Assembly (NCBI RefSeq): GCF_030272615.1
Contig: NW_026728926.1
Coordinates: forward strand, 7,501-32,500
DNA from: Cryptomeria japonica
Taxonomy: Eukaryota; Streptophyta; Pinopsida; Cupressales; Cupressaceae
DNA length: 25,000 nucleotides
Direction: 5' to 3'
A model generated the notes under the pieces. That model searched no databases, was not told where the DNA came from, and was given only the letters and a program-made list of their open reading frames with translations. Position numbers and translations under genes: made by a program. This document shows, in pieces, positions 9,474 through 18,194 of this stretch (position 1 is the stretch's first letter; each line of letters begins with the position of its first letter).

Positions 9474-10513
9474 GCCTTTTATGGAAATTAGTGAAGGCAT
9501 CGCATCAAAGGTGCGCACCTCGCTGCCCACCTTGGTGTGCTCCGAGGTGCCCACCACGGTGCGCAACGCCGGTGCGAACCCGGGAGCGCCCCGATGTGTG
9601 CTCCAAGGTGCGGCGTGCACGAAGTCGGACCCCGGTTTGCCCCGGGTGCGCACCTCGCGTGCACCTTGGTGCGCACACCTTGGCTGGGTTGCGCGGCCTG
9701 GTGGGCACCATGGTGCGCACCAAGGAGCGCTCCGAAGTGTGCTCCAAGGTGCGGCGTGCACGAAGTCGGAGCCCGGTTTGCCCCGGGTACGCACCTCGCG
9801 TGCACCTTCGCCGGGGTGGGCACCTCGGCTGGGTTGCGCGCCCTGGTGCGCACCAAGGAGCGCTCCGAAGTGTGCTCCAAGGTGCGGCGTGCACGAAGTC
9901 GGAGCCCGGTTTGCCCCGGGTGCGCACCTTCGCCGCGGTGCGCACCATGGCGTGCACGAAGTCGGAGCCCGGTTTGCCCCGGGTGCGCACCTCGCGTGCA
10001 CCTTCGGCGGGGTTGCGCGCCCTGGTGGGCACCATGGTGCGCACCAAGGAGCGCTCCGAAGTGTGCTCCAAGGTGCGGCGTGCACGAAGTCGGAGCCCGG
10101 TTTGCCCCGGGTGCGCACCTCGCGTGCACCTTCGGCGGGGTTGCGCGCCCTGGTGGGCACCATGGTGCGCACCAAGGAGCGCTCCGAAGTGTGCTCCAAG
10201 GTGCGGCGTGCACGAAGTCGGAGCCCGGTTTGCCCCGGGTGCGCACCTCGCGTGCACCTTCGCCGCGGTGGGCACCATGGCGTGCACGAAGTCGGAGCCC
10301 GGTTTGCCCCGGGTGCGCACCTCGCGTGCACCTTCGCCGGGGTGGGCACCTCGGCTGGGTTGCGCGCCCTGGTGCGCACCAAGGAGCGCTCCGAAGTGTG
10401 CTCCAAGGTGCGGCGTGCACGAAGTCGGAGCCCGGTTTGCCCCGGGTGCGCACCTCGCGTGCACCTTCGCCAGGGTGGGCACCTCGGTGCGCACACCTTC
10501 TCAATGTTTTCTT
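9474..10513. repeat. IGS subunit U15 (type D, longest)
   Basis: The copy of U4, with an additional 63-bp block near 9930-9992 (CCGCGGTGCGCACCATGGCG followed by GTGCACGAAGTCGGAGCCC). The extra block equals the spacing of one internal repeat, so slippage or unequal exchange explains it. Confidence 0.9.
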
Positions 10514-11257
10514 GCCTTTTCTGGAAATTGGTGAAGGCAGCGCATCAAAGGTGCGCACCTCGGTGTGCTCCGAGGTGCGAACCCGAGAGCGCTCCGAGGT
10601 GCCCACGAAGTCGAAAGTCGGGTTAATTGCATTGTTTTCCCCGGGTGCGCTCCGAGGTGCGCAACATCGGCGCGCACCAAGGAGGGCTCCGAAGTGTGCT
10701 CCAAGGTGCGCACGATGGCGTGCACCTCTGGTGCGCACGATTCGGAGCTCGGTTTGACCGGGGTGCGCACACCTTGGCTGGGTTGCGCACCTTTTGTGCG
10801 CTCCAAGGTGCGCACGAAGTCGGAGCTCGGTTTGCCCCGGGTGCGCACCTTCGCCAGGGTGCGCACCTTGATGCGCACGCCTTGGCTGGGCTGCGCACCT
10901 TGGTGGGCGCCATGGTGCGCACCTTTCGTGCGCTCCAAGGTGCGCACGAAGTCGGAGCTCGGTTTGCCCCGGGTGCGCACCTTGGTGGGCGCCATGGTGC
11001 ACTCCGAGGTGCCCAAGATTGGTGCGCACCAAGGAGCGCTCCGAAGTGCGCTCCAAGGTGCGCGCGAAGTCGAAAGTTGGGTTAATTGTCCGGTTTGCCT
11101 CGGGTGCGCACCTTGCGTGCACCTTCGCCAGGGTGGGCGCCTTGGTGCGCACACCTTGGCTGGGCTGCGCACACCTTGGCACCCGCGTTTCCTTCATTTT
11201 AAATTTTTTTTTTTTACAATCTCTCAAGTGGGAAATTCTATAATCTCAACTTTTTTT
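10514..11257. repeat. IGS subunit U16 (type E)
   Basis: The copy of U5 at offset 7936; it directly precedes the second 5S-bearing segment. Confidence 0.9.
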
Positions 11258-11711
11258 GCCTTTTCAGGAAACTTTTGAATGGAGCGCATCATTGGTGCGC
11301 TCCGAAGTGTGCTCCAAAGCTCTCTCCAGCTGCGTGCACCTGCCCCGGCCGCGCACCCGGCCCCGCCCAGCTTCGCTCACCTGTCCCGGGCGTCTGGTGC
11401 GGAACCTTAGAGTAAGAAACATCACCGTGCACCTTGGCCAACGTGCGCGACTCGACCGAGCGCGCACTGGCCGAGGTGCACACCGATTTCACCTGGGTGC
11501 GCGCGCAGCACCTCGGGCGCACCGGGGTGCGCGCACAACGCCCGGGTTGCACCGTGGCCTGTGTGCTCGGGGTGCCTCGGGTGCGCGCTCGGTGTCGCCC
11601 CCCGCGCGCGCGGTAGTGCGGGCAGCGCACCCCGGCCCGGCCCGGCCCCGACGAGAACGCAAACGGGCAAAAGGTTTATTCAAATAGCATTGCGACGCCC
11701 GGCGAAAAACT
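11258..11711. repeat. 5S-proximal GC-rich spacer, 3' side of 5S copy 2
   Basis: The copy of 3322-3774, with one extra C in the CCCCCCGCGCGCG run and CpG/TpG differences at 11573 and 11696. No gene seen. Confidence 0.75.
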
Positions 11712-11717
11712 AAAAAA
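11712..11717 (-). terminator. Pol III T-run terminator of 5S copy 2
   Basis: Six T on the minus strand follow the 5S 3' end directly, identical to the arrangement at copy 1. Confidence 0.85.
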
Positions 11718-11835
11718 GGGTGCAACACCGGGACTTCCCGGGAGGTCACCCATCCCAGTACTACTCCGGCCCAAGCGCGCTTAACTGCGGAGTTCTGATG
11801 GGATCCGGTGCACTAATGCTGGTATGATCGCACCC
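11718..11835 (-). rRNA. 5S ribosomal RNA gene, copy 2
   Basis: This is the second full-length 5S gene, in the same orientation and context as copy 1 and displaced by 7937 bases. Box A, intermediate element, box C and the six-T terminator are all present. I see one difference from copy 1 inside the gene: RNA position 19 is A instead of G (plus-strand C at 3880 becomes T at 11817, in a CpG). Residue 19 is expected to pair with C59 in helix II, so this copy would have an A-C mismatch where copy 1 has a G-C pair. It may be a slightly impaired variant or fully tolerated; otherwise it looks intact. Confidence 0.96.
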
Positions 11836-12569
11836 GTTATGAGCTTGTCGCAGTGTGTACTTAGCAAACCGCGACCCACGTGCGAATCCACCCCGGCCAC
11901 CCACCCCCGTCGAGGTGCACACCCTCCCTCGCGAAGTGCGCCCCGTTCGCCAAGTGTGAGCCCTGCCCGGGTGCGCGCACCTTGCTAGGGCGTCGGGTGT
12001 GCACCCGGCCCGGCCTACGTGCGTGCACCTGTAGGGGGCGTCGTGTGCGTGCAGTGTCCCGTCTGCAACGCGGTGCCCACACACCACCTCGGGCGCAACG
12101 ACCTGCGCTCACATGTGGGCCGAGTGCACCTTGGTGCATGTTCGGGGCGCCTCGGGTGCACGCTCGATCTTGCCCCGGTGCACCAAGGCGCTCGGTTTGC
12201 CCCGGGTGCGCACTTGGTGCAAGGTGGGCACCCAAAATAGGGATCAAGCACCAAAACACAAGTTTCGGGATGCAAAATGGGACCCAAGGACCACAAATGC
12301 GTTCCAAGACCCATGATGGGTCCACGAGAACAAAAATGTGTTCCGAGACTTAATAAACAAATATTGGGTTTTAGGAGAAGAAACATGCTCTGATGCCCAA
12401 AACGAGAATCGACCCCGAAAAGGCCACAGGCCAAAAGTGGGATGCGAGACAAAAAAAAATGGGACCCGAGGACCAAAATTGGGTTCCCAGGTCGAAGACA
12501 GGGCAACCGGACAAGAAACGACCTCTAAGGCTCGAAATGAGTCCCGACGACTAAAACTTGACAAGAAGC
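11836..12569. other. 5' flank of 5S copy 2 and non-genic spacer
   Basis: The copy of 3899-4632: about 40 bp of conserved 5S flank, GTGCAC-rich spacer, then the lower-GC GGGACC/AAAATGGG segment. No gene recognised. Confidence 0.6.
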
Positions 12570-14284
12570 ACCCATCAGGCACCCAACTCGACACCCATGG
12601 GATGCCGACCCACCCGGGCTTCCACCTAGCACACCTTGGCACCCACCCACCCTCGCACCCAACCTCGCACCCAACTTAGCACCTTTGAACCCACATTGGC
12701 ACTCACCCTGACCCTGGCACCTTGGAACCCACATTGGCACTCACCTTGACCCTGGCACCCACCTTTGCACTCACCTTGGGACCCACCCTGGCTCCCACCT
12801 CGGCACCCACCCAGACACCCACCTTGGTTCCTTGGCACCCACCTTGGATCCTTGGCACCCACCCCGACACCCACCTTGGCACGCAACTTGGCTACTTGCC
12901 ACCCACCTTGGCTCCTTGACGCCCACCCCGACAACCACCCCGTGACCTACCCTGGCTAGGGTTGGTGCACACCCACCCTGGTGCCCACCTTGGCACCCAC
13001 CCTATGACCCACCTTGGCACGCACCTTAGTACCCACCCCGTTACCCACCCTAGGACCCACCCCGTGACCCACCTTGGCCAGGGTGGGTGCACCCACCCTG
13101 GTGCCCACCTTGGCACCCACCCATCCTAGCACCCAGCCTGTGACCGGGCTTGGAACCCAACCTTGCACCCGCACCCGTCTTGGCCAGTGTGGGTGCGCAC
13201 CCATCCTGGCACCCACGTTGTGACACACCCTTTAACCCACGCACCCTAGCACCCACGTTGGCACCCACCTTGGAACCCAACCTAGCAACTTGGCACCCAC
13301 CCCGTGACCCACCTTGGCATCCACCATAGCAGTCGCCGACTTGGCACCCACCTCGGCACCCACCTTGACACTTGTGGACCCACCTTGCCACTCACCCTAG
13401 CATCGACCCATCCTAGCACCCACCCTGGCACCTTTGCACCCTAGCACTCACCCATCCTAGCACCTAACCTGTGACCCACCTTGACACTCACCCTCGCACC
13501 CACCTTGGAACCCAACCTAGCACCCACCCACCCTGACACCAACCCTAGCACCTACCCACCCTTGCACCCACCCTGTGACCCATCTTGGCACCCACCCATC
13601 CTACCACTCAACCTATCACCCACCTTCTCACCCACCTTGGCATCCACCTTAGCACCCACCCACACTGGCACCTTGGCACCCACCTCGGGCAAGGTGGGTG
13701 CACACCCACCCTGGCACCCAATTTAGAACCCACCGAGCATGTTACCCACCTTGGCACCCACATTGCAGCCCACCCTAGTACCCACCCTATGACCCACATT
13801 GGCATCCACACCCTAGCACCCAGGCACCTCGACACCCGCCTTGACACCCACCCTAGCACTGAACCTGTGACCCACCTTGGAACTCACCCTAGAACCCACC
13901 CACCCTGTGAACCACCTTGGCATCCACCTTAGCACCCACCCACCTTGGCACCCACTCTAGCACTCACCCATCCTAACACCCAACTTGTTACCCACCTTGG
14001 CACCCGCCCTCGCGTCCACCTTGAAACCCACCCTAGCACCCACCCACGCAGGAGCCCACCTTGGCACCCAACCTAACACCCACGCATCCTGGCACCCAAC
14101 TTGTGACCCACCTTGGAACCCACCCTAGTACCCACCTTTGAACCCACTATATCACCAACCCACCTTGGCACCCACCCTATGACCCTCTTTGGAATCCACC
14201 CTAGCACGCACCCACCCTGGCACCCACCATGGAGCGCACCCTAGCACCCACCCACCTCGGCACGCACCTCAACACCCACCTTGG
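12570..14284. repeat. C-rich minisatellite, full-length copy
   Basis: About 1.7 kb of degenerate words such as TTGGCACCCACC, CTAGCACCCACC and CTGTGACCCACC. Units vary from about 10 to 20 bp without a fixed period. The plus strand is almost devoid of G-runs and the minus strand is rich in GGGTGGGTGC. A four-tract G-quadruplex pattern on the minus strand lies at 14027-14045 with loops of 1, 5 and 1. The array shows no gene; open frames in it are stop-poor by composition. Confidence 0.9.
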
Positions 14285-14478
14285 TGTGCGCACTGCGCCA
14301 ACCTCTCAAAGACCCTATGTGGTGCGCTCCAAAGTGTACACCTTTGGTGCGCTCCAAGGTGCGCACCTTTGGTGCACACCGAGGTGCACACCAAAGTGTG
14401 CACCGAGGTGAGCACCAAAGTGCACTCCAGGGTGCACACCAAGGCGTGCACCTTTGGTGCGGTCAATGCAAACGAATT
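14285..14478. repeat. GTGCNC-rich transition segment
   Basis: Short degenerate repeats of GGTGCGCTCCAAGGTGCGCA and CCTTTGGTGCACACC type. They resemble both the left array and the 52-bp satellite at 15535, and mark the change from minisatellite to promoter zone. Confidence 0.65.
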
Positions 14479-14558
14479 CGGAAGTTGGGGTCGATGTCCT
14501 AATCGCTGCTGCAGACTACACGTATGAGAATCGGACAAATAGCTTTATATAGGGGAGG
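14479..14558 (+). promoter_or_regulatory. Pol I spacer promoter-like module P1
   Basis: Upstream element CGGAAGTTGGGGTCGATGTC starts at 14479, and the core TATATAGGGGAGG is at 14546-14558. The core fits the plant Pol I consensus TATATA(A/G)GGGG, which predicts a start at A14551. One extra T precedes the TATA (GCTTTATATA), and spacing from element to core is 67. Confidence 0.72.
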
Positions 14559-14634
14559 TGTTGCGTTTGATGGGTCGACTCCCCTGGTTGTGTGCACTGC
14601 ACCAACTTCAAAGACCCTGTCTTGTTTAAGAAGT

Positions 14635-14715
14635 CAAAAGTTGGGGTGGATGTCCTAATCATTGCTGCAGTCTATGCATGTATGAGAATCAGACAAATAG
14701 CTTATATAGGGGAGG
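14635..14715 (+). promoter_or_regulatory. Pol I spacer promoter-like module P2
   Basis: Upstream element CAAAAGTTGGGGTGGATGTC at 14635 and core TATATAGGGGAGG at 14703, spacing 68; predicted start A14708. Confidence 0.72.
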
Positions 14716-14854
14716 TGTTGCATTCGGTGGGTTGACTCCCCTGGTTGTGCGCACTGCGCCAACCTCAAAGACCCCGCATAGCAGAAGAAGTCGGAAGTCG
14801 GATTTTGGTGAGCACCAAGGCGTGCACCTTTGGTGCGGTCAACGCAGACGAATT

Positions 14855-14935
14855 CAGAAGTTGGGGTGGATGTCCTAATCGTTGTTGCAGGCTACACATG
14901 TATGAGAATCAGACAAATAGCTTATATAGGGGAGG
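14855..14935 (+). promoter_or_regulatory. Pol I spacer promoter-like module P3
   Basis: Upstream element CAGAAGTTGGGGTGGATGTC at 14855 and core at 14923, spacing 68; predicted start A14928. It follows the 63-bp insertion of this array. Confidence 0.72.
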
Positions 14936-15011
14936 TGTTGGGTTTGATGGGTCAACTCCCTTGGTTGTGCGCATTACGCCAACCTCAAAGACCTTGTTTT
15001 CGTTAAGAAGT

Positions 15012-15092
15012 CAAAAGTTGGGGTCAATGTCCTAATGGCTCCTGCAGGCTACACATGTATGAGAATCGGACAAATAGCTTATATAGGGGAGG
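15012..15092 (+). promoter_or_regulatory. Pol I spacer promoter-like module P4
   Basis: Upstream element CAAAAGTTGGGGTCAATGTC at 15012 and core at 15080, spacing 68; predicted start A15085. Confidence 0.72.
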
Positions 15093-15168
15093 TGTTGGGT
15101 TTGATGGGTCGACTCCCCTGGTTGTGCGCATTACGTCAACCTCAAAGACCTTGTTTTCGTTAAGAAGT

Positions 15169-15249
15169 CAAAAGTTGGGGTCGATGTCCTAATTGCTCCT
15201 GTAGACTACACATGTATGAGAATCAGACAAATAGCTTATATAGGGGAGG
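15169..15249 (+). promoter_or_regulatory. Pol I spacer promoter-like module P5
   Basis: Upstream element CAAAAGTTGGGGTCGATGTC at 15169 and core at 15237, spacing 68; predicted start A15242. Confidence 0.72.
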
Positions 15250-15325
15250 TGTTGGGTTTGATGGGTTGACTCCCCTAGTTGTTCGCATTACACCAACCTC
15301 AAAGACCTTGTTTTCGTTTAGAAGC

Positions 15326-15406
15326 CGAAAGTTGGGGTCGATGTCCTAATTGCTCCTGCAGGCTACGCATGTATGAGAATCAGACAAATAGCTTATATAG
15401 GGGAGG
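15326..15406 (+). promoter_or_regulatory. Pol I spacer promoter-like module P6
   Basis: Upstream element CGAAAGTTGGGGTCGATGTC at 15326 and core at 15394, spacing 68; predicted start A15399. It is the last promoter of the 157-bp family. Confidence 0.72.
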
Positions 15407-15534
15407 TGTTGGGTTTGATGGGTCGACTCCCCTGGTTGTGCGCATTGCGCCAACCTCAAAGACCCTGCATTGCGGATGAAGTCGAAAGTCAGAGTTTGGT
15501 GTGCTACAAGGTGTGGTCGAAGGTGCTCACCTAG

Positions 15535-16130
15535 GTGTGCACCTTTGGAGCACAGGAAAAGTGCCCTCCAAAAGTGCGCACCTTTGGAGTGCACAAAAGT
15601 GCCCTCCAAAAGTGCGCACCTTTGGAGCGCAGAAAAGTGCCCTCCAAAAAGTGCCCTCCAAAAGTGCGCACCTTTGGAGCGCAGAAAAGTGCCCTCCAAA
15701 AAGTGCCCTCCAAAAGTGCGCACCTTTGGAGCGCAGAAAAGTGCCCTCCAAAAAGTGCCCTCCAAAAGTGCGCACCTTTGGAGCGCAGAAAAGTGCCCTC
15801 CAAAAAGTGCCCTCCAAAAGTGCGCACCTTTGGAGCGCAGAAAAGTGCCCTCCAAAAAGTGCCCTCCAAAAGTGCGCACCTTTGGAGCGCAGAAAAGTGC
15901 CCTCCAAAAAGTGCCCTCCAAAAGTGCGCACCTTTGGAGCGCAGAAAAGTGCCCTCCAAAAAGTGCCCTCCAAAAGTGCGCACCTTTGGAGCGCAGAAAA
16001 GTGCCCTCCAAAAAGTGCCCTCCAAAAGTGCGCACCTTTGGAGCGCAGAAAAGTGCCCTCCAAAAAGTGCCCTCCAAAAGTGCGCACCTTTGGAGCGCAG
16101 AAAAGTGCCCTCCAAAAGTGCGCACTTTTG
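15535..16130. repeat. Perfect 52-bp satellite with 38-bp edge units
   Basis: GTGCRCACCTTTGGAG starts recur at 15535 and 15574, then exactly every 52 bases from 15612 to 16080. The nine internal 52-bp units look identical by eye. The edge units (15535, 15574, 16080) are 38-39 bp. The 52-mer is a 38-mer plus a duplicated 14-bp AAAAGTGCCCTCCA block. It sits between two promoter families. Open reading frames here span both strands because the unit has no stop codon in any frame; they are not genes. Confidence 0.96.
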
Positions 16131-16170
16131 GTGCGCACCAAGGCGCTGGTTCGGTCGTTGCAGGCGAGTT

Positions 16171-16251
16171 CGGAAGTTGGGGTCGATGTCCTGAGCGGAG
16201 GTGCAAACTACACAGGTGTCGGAATCGGACAAATAGCTTATATAGGGGAGG
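16171..16251 (+). promoter_or_regulatory. Pol I spacer promoter-like module P7
   Basis: Upstream element CGGAAGTTGGGGTCGATGTC at 16171 and core TATATAGGGGAGG at 16239, spacing 68; predicted start A16244. It lies just after the 52-bp satellite. Confidence 0.74.
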
Positions 16252-16481
16252 TGTATGCTTCGATGGGTCGACTCCCCAGGTTGAGCGCACCGCGCCAACC
16301 TCAAAGACCCTACGGTATGGATGAAGTCGGAAGTTGGGTCCGATGACCGATTCGATTAGTAGGTATGCTCATGAGGTCGGAATTTGGGTCCGATGACCTG
16401 CCATGTGCAGGAAGGCGAATGTTGACACTGTGCGTTGCAAGGTGCACACCAAGGCGCTGGTGCGGTCTTTTTAGTCGAGTT

Positions 16482-16562
16482 CGGAAGTTGGGGTCGATGT
16501 CCTGATCGGAGGTGCAAGCTACACAGGTGTGGGAATCGGACAAATAGCTTATATAGGGGAGG
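16482..16562 (+). promoter_or_regulatory. Pol I spacer promoter-like module P8
   Basis: The same element at 16482 and core at 16550, spacing 68; predicted start A16555. Confidence 0.74.
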
Positions 16563-16792
16563 TGTATGCTTCGTTGGGTCGACTCCCCGGGTTGAGCGCA
16601 CCGCGCCAACCTCAAAGACCCTACGGTATGGATGAAGTCGGAAGTTGGGTCCGATGACCGATTCGATATGTAGGCATACTCGCGAGGTCGGAATTTGGGT
16701 CCGATGACCTGCCACGTGCAGGAAGGCGAATGTTGGCACTGTGCGTTGCAAGGTGCGCACCAAGGCGCTGGTTCGGTCGTTGGAGGCGAGTT

Positions 16793-16873
16793 CGGAAGTT
16801 GGGGTCGATGTCTTGATCGGAGGTGCAAACTACACAGGTGTGGGAATCGGACAAATAGCTTATATAGGGGAGG
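16793..16873 (+). promoter_or_regulatory. Pol I spacer promoter-like module P9
   Basis: The same element (CGATGTCT variant) at 16793 and core at 16861, spacing 68; predicted start A16866. Confidence 0.74.
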
Positions 16874-17103
16874 TGTATGCTTCGTTGGGTCGACTCCCCG
16901 GGTTGAGCGCACCGCGCCAACCTCAAAGACCCTACGGTATGGATGAAGTCGGAAGTTGGGTCCGATGACCGATTCGATATGTAGGCATACTCGCGAGGTC
17001 GGAATTTGGGTCCGATGACCTGCCATGTGCAGGAAGGCGAATGTTGGGACTGTGCGTCGCAAGGTGCGCACCAAGGCGCTGGTGCCGTCGTTGCAGTCGA
17101 GTT

Positions 17104-17184
17104 CGGAAGTTGGGGTCGATGTCCTGGTCAGAGGTGCAAACTACACAGGTGTGGGAATCGGACAAATAGCTTATATAGGGGAGG
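17104..17184 (+). promoter_or_regulatory. Pol I spacer promoter-like module P10
   Basis: Element at 17104 and core at 17172, spacing 68; predicted start A17177. Downstream the CTCCCC arm reads CTCCCT, allowing a G-U pair. Confidence 0.74.
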
Positions 17185-17346
17185 TGTATGCTTCGATGGG
17201 TCGACTCCCTGGGTTGAGCGCACCGCGCCAACCTCAAAGACCCTACAGTATGGATGAAGTCGGAAGTTGGGTCCGATGACCGATTCGATACGTAGGCATA
17301 TTGGCGAGGTCTGAATTTGTGTCCGATGACCTGCCATGCGCAGGAA

Positions 17347-17608
17347 GGCGGAATTTGGGTCCGATGACCGAGTTGATGGCGTGCCATGCGCAGAAAGGCG
17401 GAATTTGGGTCCGATGACCGAGTTGATGTTGATGGCCCGCCATGCACAGGAAGGCGGAATTTGGGTCCGATGACCGATTTGAAGGCGTGCCATACGCAAA
17501 AAGGCGGAGTTTGGGTCCGATGACCGAGTTGATATTGATGGCCCGCCATGCGCAGGAAGGCGGAATTTGGGTCCGATGACCTGACATACGCATGGAGTCC
17601 GACTCGGG
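17347..17608. repeat. Alternating 50/56-bp satellite
   Basis: GGCGGARTTTGGGTCCGATG starts at 17347, 17397, 17453, 17503 and 17559: steps of 50, 56, 50 and 56. The longer units contain an extra six bases in GAGTTGATRTTGATGGCCC. The monomer is the GTCCGATGACC part of the 311-bp unit, amplified locally. No gene seen. Confidence 0.88.
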
Positions 17609-17648
17609 GGCCGATGTTCGATTCGATGACTTGCATTGTGGGTAAAGT

Positions 17649-17729
17649 CGGAAGTTGTGGTCTTTGACCCGATTCGATGACCAGACTTCGGCTGCTTGAG
17701 AATCGGACAAATAACTTATATAGGGGAGG
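17649..17729 (+). promoter_or_regulatory. Pol I promoter-like module P11
   Basis: Upstream element CGGAAGTTGTGGTCTTTGAC at 17649 and core TATATAGGGGAGG at 17717, spacing 68; predicted start A17722. The flanks are much diverged from P1-P10, yet GAGAATCGGACAAATAACTT before the core is kept. Confidence 0.75.
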
Positions 17730-17754
17730 TAGTGTTCTCGAGCATCCTCCCCCC

Positions 17755-17848
17755 GTGCCCGTTTATGTCGATTGATGCTGGTGCTCGACTGGTTGGAGCG
17801 CTCGGATGCAAAAATCTTGCACCAGGATTTATCGATTGTGATGGACAC
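17755..17848 (+). other. Promoter-proximal long hairpin of P11 (imperfect)
   Basis: Left arm about 17755-17786 (GTCGATTGATGCTGGTGCTC at its end) and right arm about 17818-17848 (TGCACCAGGATTTATCGATT) can pair imperfectly. The layout matches the much stronger inverted repeat downstream of P13. Confidence 0.5.
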
Positions 17849-18090
17849 GGCAAGTCTCCTGATTGCTATGCAGGAGCTCATCGTGAATCTCTATGCGGCC
17901 TTGGTATGGACTCGACCTGCGGAATGGTTCGGCAATGGTAGTCGCTCCAACACGTCCTTGCAATGGCCACAGAGGTGATTCGACTAGAGCTCCAGTCTAG
18001 CTTTTGGGTTGCTTGGCGGACTGGTATAGCCGCGATCGAGTTCCGGCCATGAACGTTTTAGATAGCTCTTGGGCTTTCTGGGACGGAAGT

Positions 18091-18170
18091 CGGAAGTTTG
18101 GGCTGTTGTCCGATTTGATGACCATTCTTCGGATGTGTGAGAATCGGACAAATAACTTATATAGGGGACT
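18091..18170 (+). promoter_or_regulatory. Pol I promoter-like module P12
   Basis: Upstream element CGGAAGTTTGGGCTGTTGTC at 18091 and core TATATAGGGGACT at 18158, spacing 67; predicted start A18163. It is the only copy in which GGGGAGG is changed, to GGGGACTG. The downstream partner is changed too (CAGCCCC). Confidence 0.74.
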
Positions 18171-18194
18171 GTGTTGTCTCACGCAGCCCCCTCC

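Larger units (their letters stand above)
5151..13087. repeat. Higher-order IGS repeat, complete copy of about 7.94 kb
   Basis: This is the complete copy of the tandemly duplicated block: subunits U7-U11, which are themselves versions of U1-U4, then U12-U16, the second 5S gene and the minisatellite start. The boundary was placed where the upstream copy switches abruptly from minisatellite to GC-rich array, at a shared GCCAGGGTGGG (5140-5150 and 13077-13087). One 5S gene per block means the 5S number in this spacer follows the block number. Confidence 0.85.
14479..15480 (+). repeat. 157-bp promoter-bearing repeat array
   Basis: The TATATAGGGG cores lie at 14546, 14703, 14923, 15080, 15237 and 15394: steps of 157, 220, 157, 157 and 157. 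The 220 step contains an extra 63 bp with a GTGAGCACCAAGGCGTGCAC stretch (within about 14775-14860). Each unit carries an upstream AAGTTGGGGTCGATGTCC element, the core, a GTCGACTCCCC stretch and CCAACCTCAAAGACC. Confidence 0.9.
16131..17374 (+). repeat. 311-bp promoter-bearing repeat array
   Basis: Units start at GTGCRCACCAAGGCGCTGG at 16131, 16442, 16753 and 17064, exactly 311 apart. Each has the upstream element, the core, GTCGACTCCC, CCAACCTCAAAGACCCTA, and then two GTCGGAAKTTGGGTCCGATG words. The last unit changes near 17340 into a short-period satellite. Relation to the 157-bp family is clear around the core and in CCAACCTCAAAGACC. Confidence 0.92.

Noticed and set aside
15346-16324. Overlapping frames of 204-314 codons in the 52-bp satellite
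   Set aside because: The 52-mer contains no stop codon in any of these frames and 52 is not a multiple of 3, so every frame reads through. The peptide is just a 52-residue periodic repeat.
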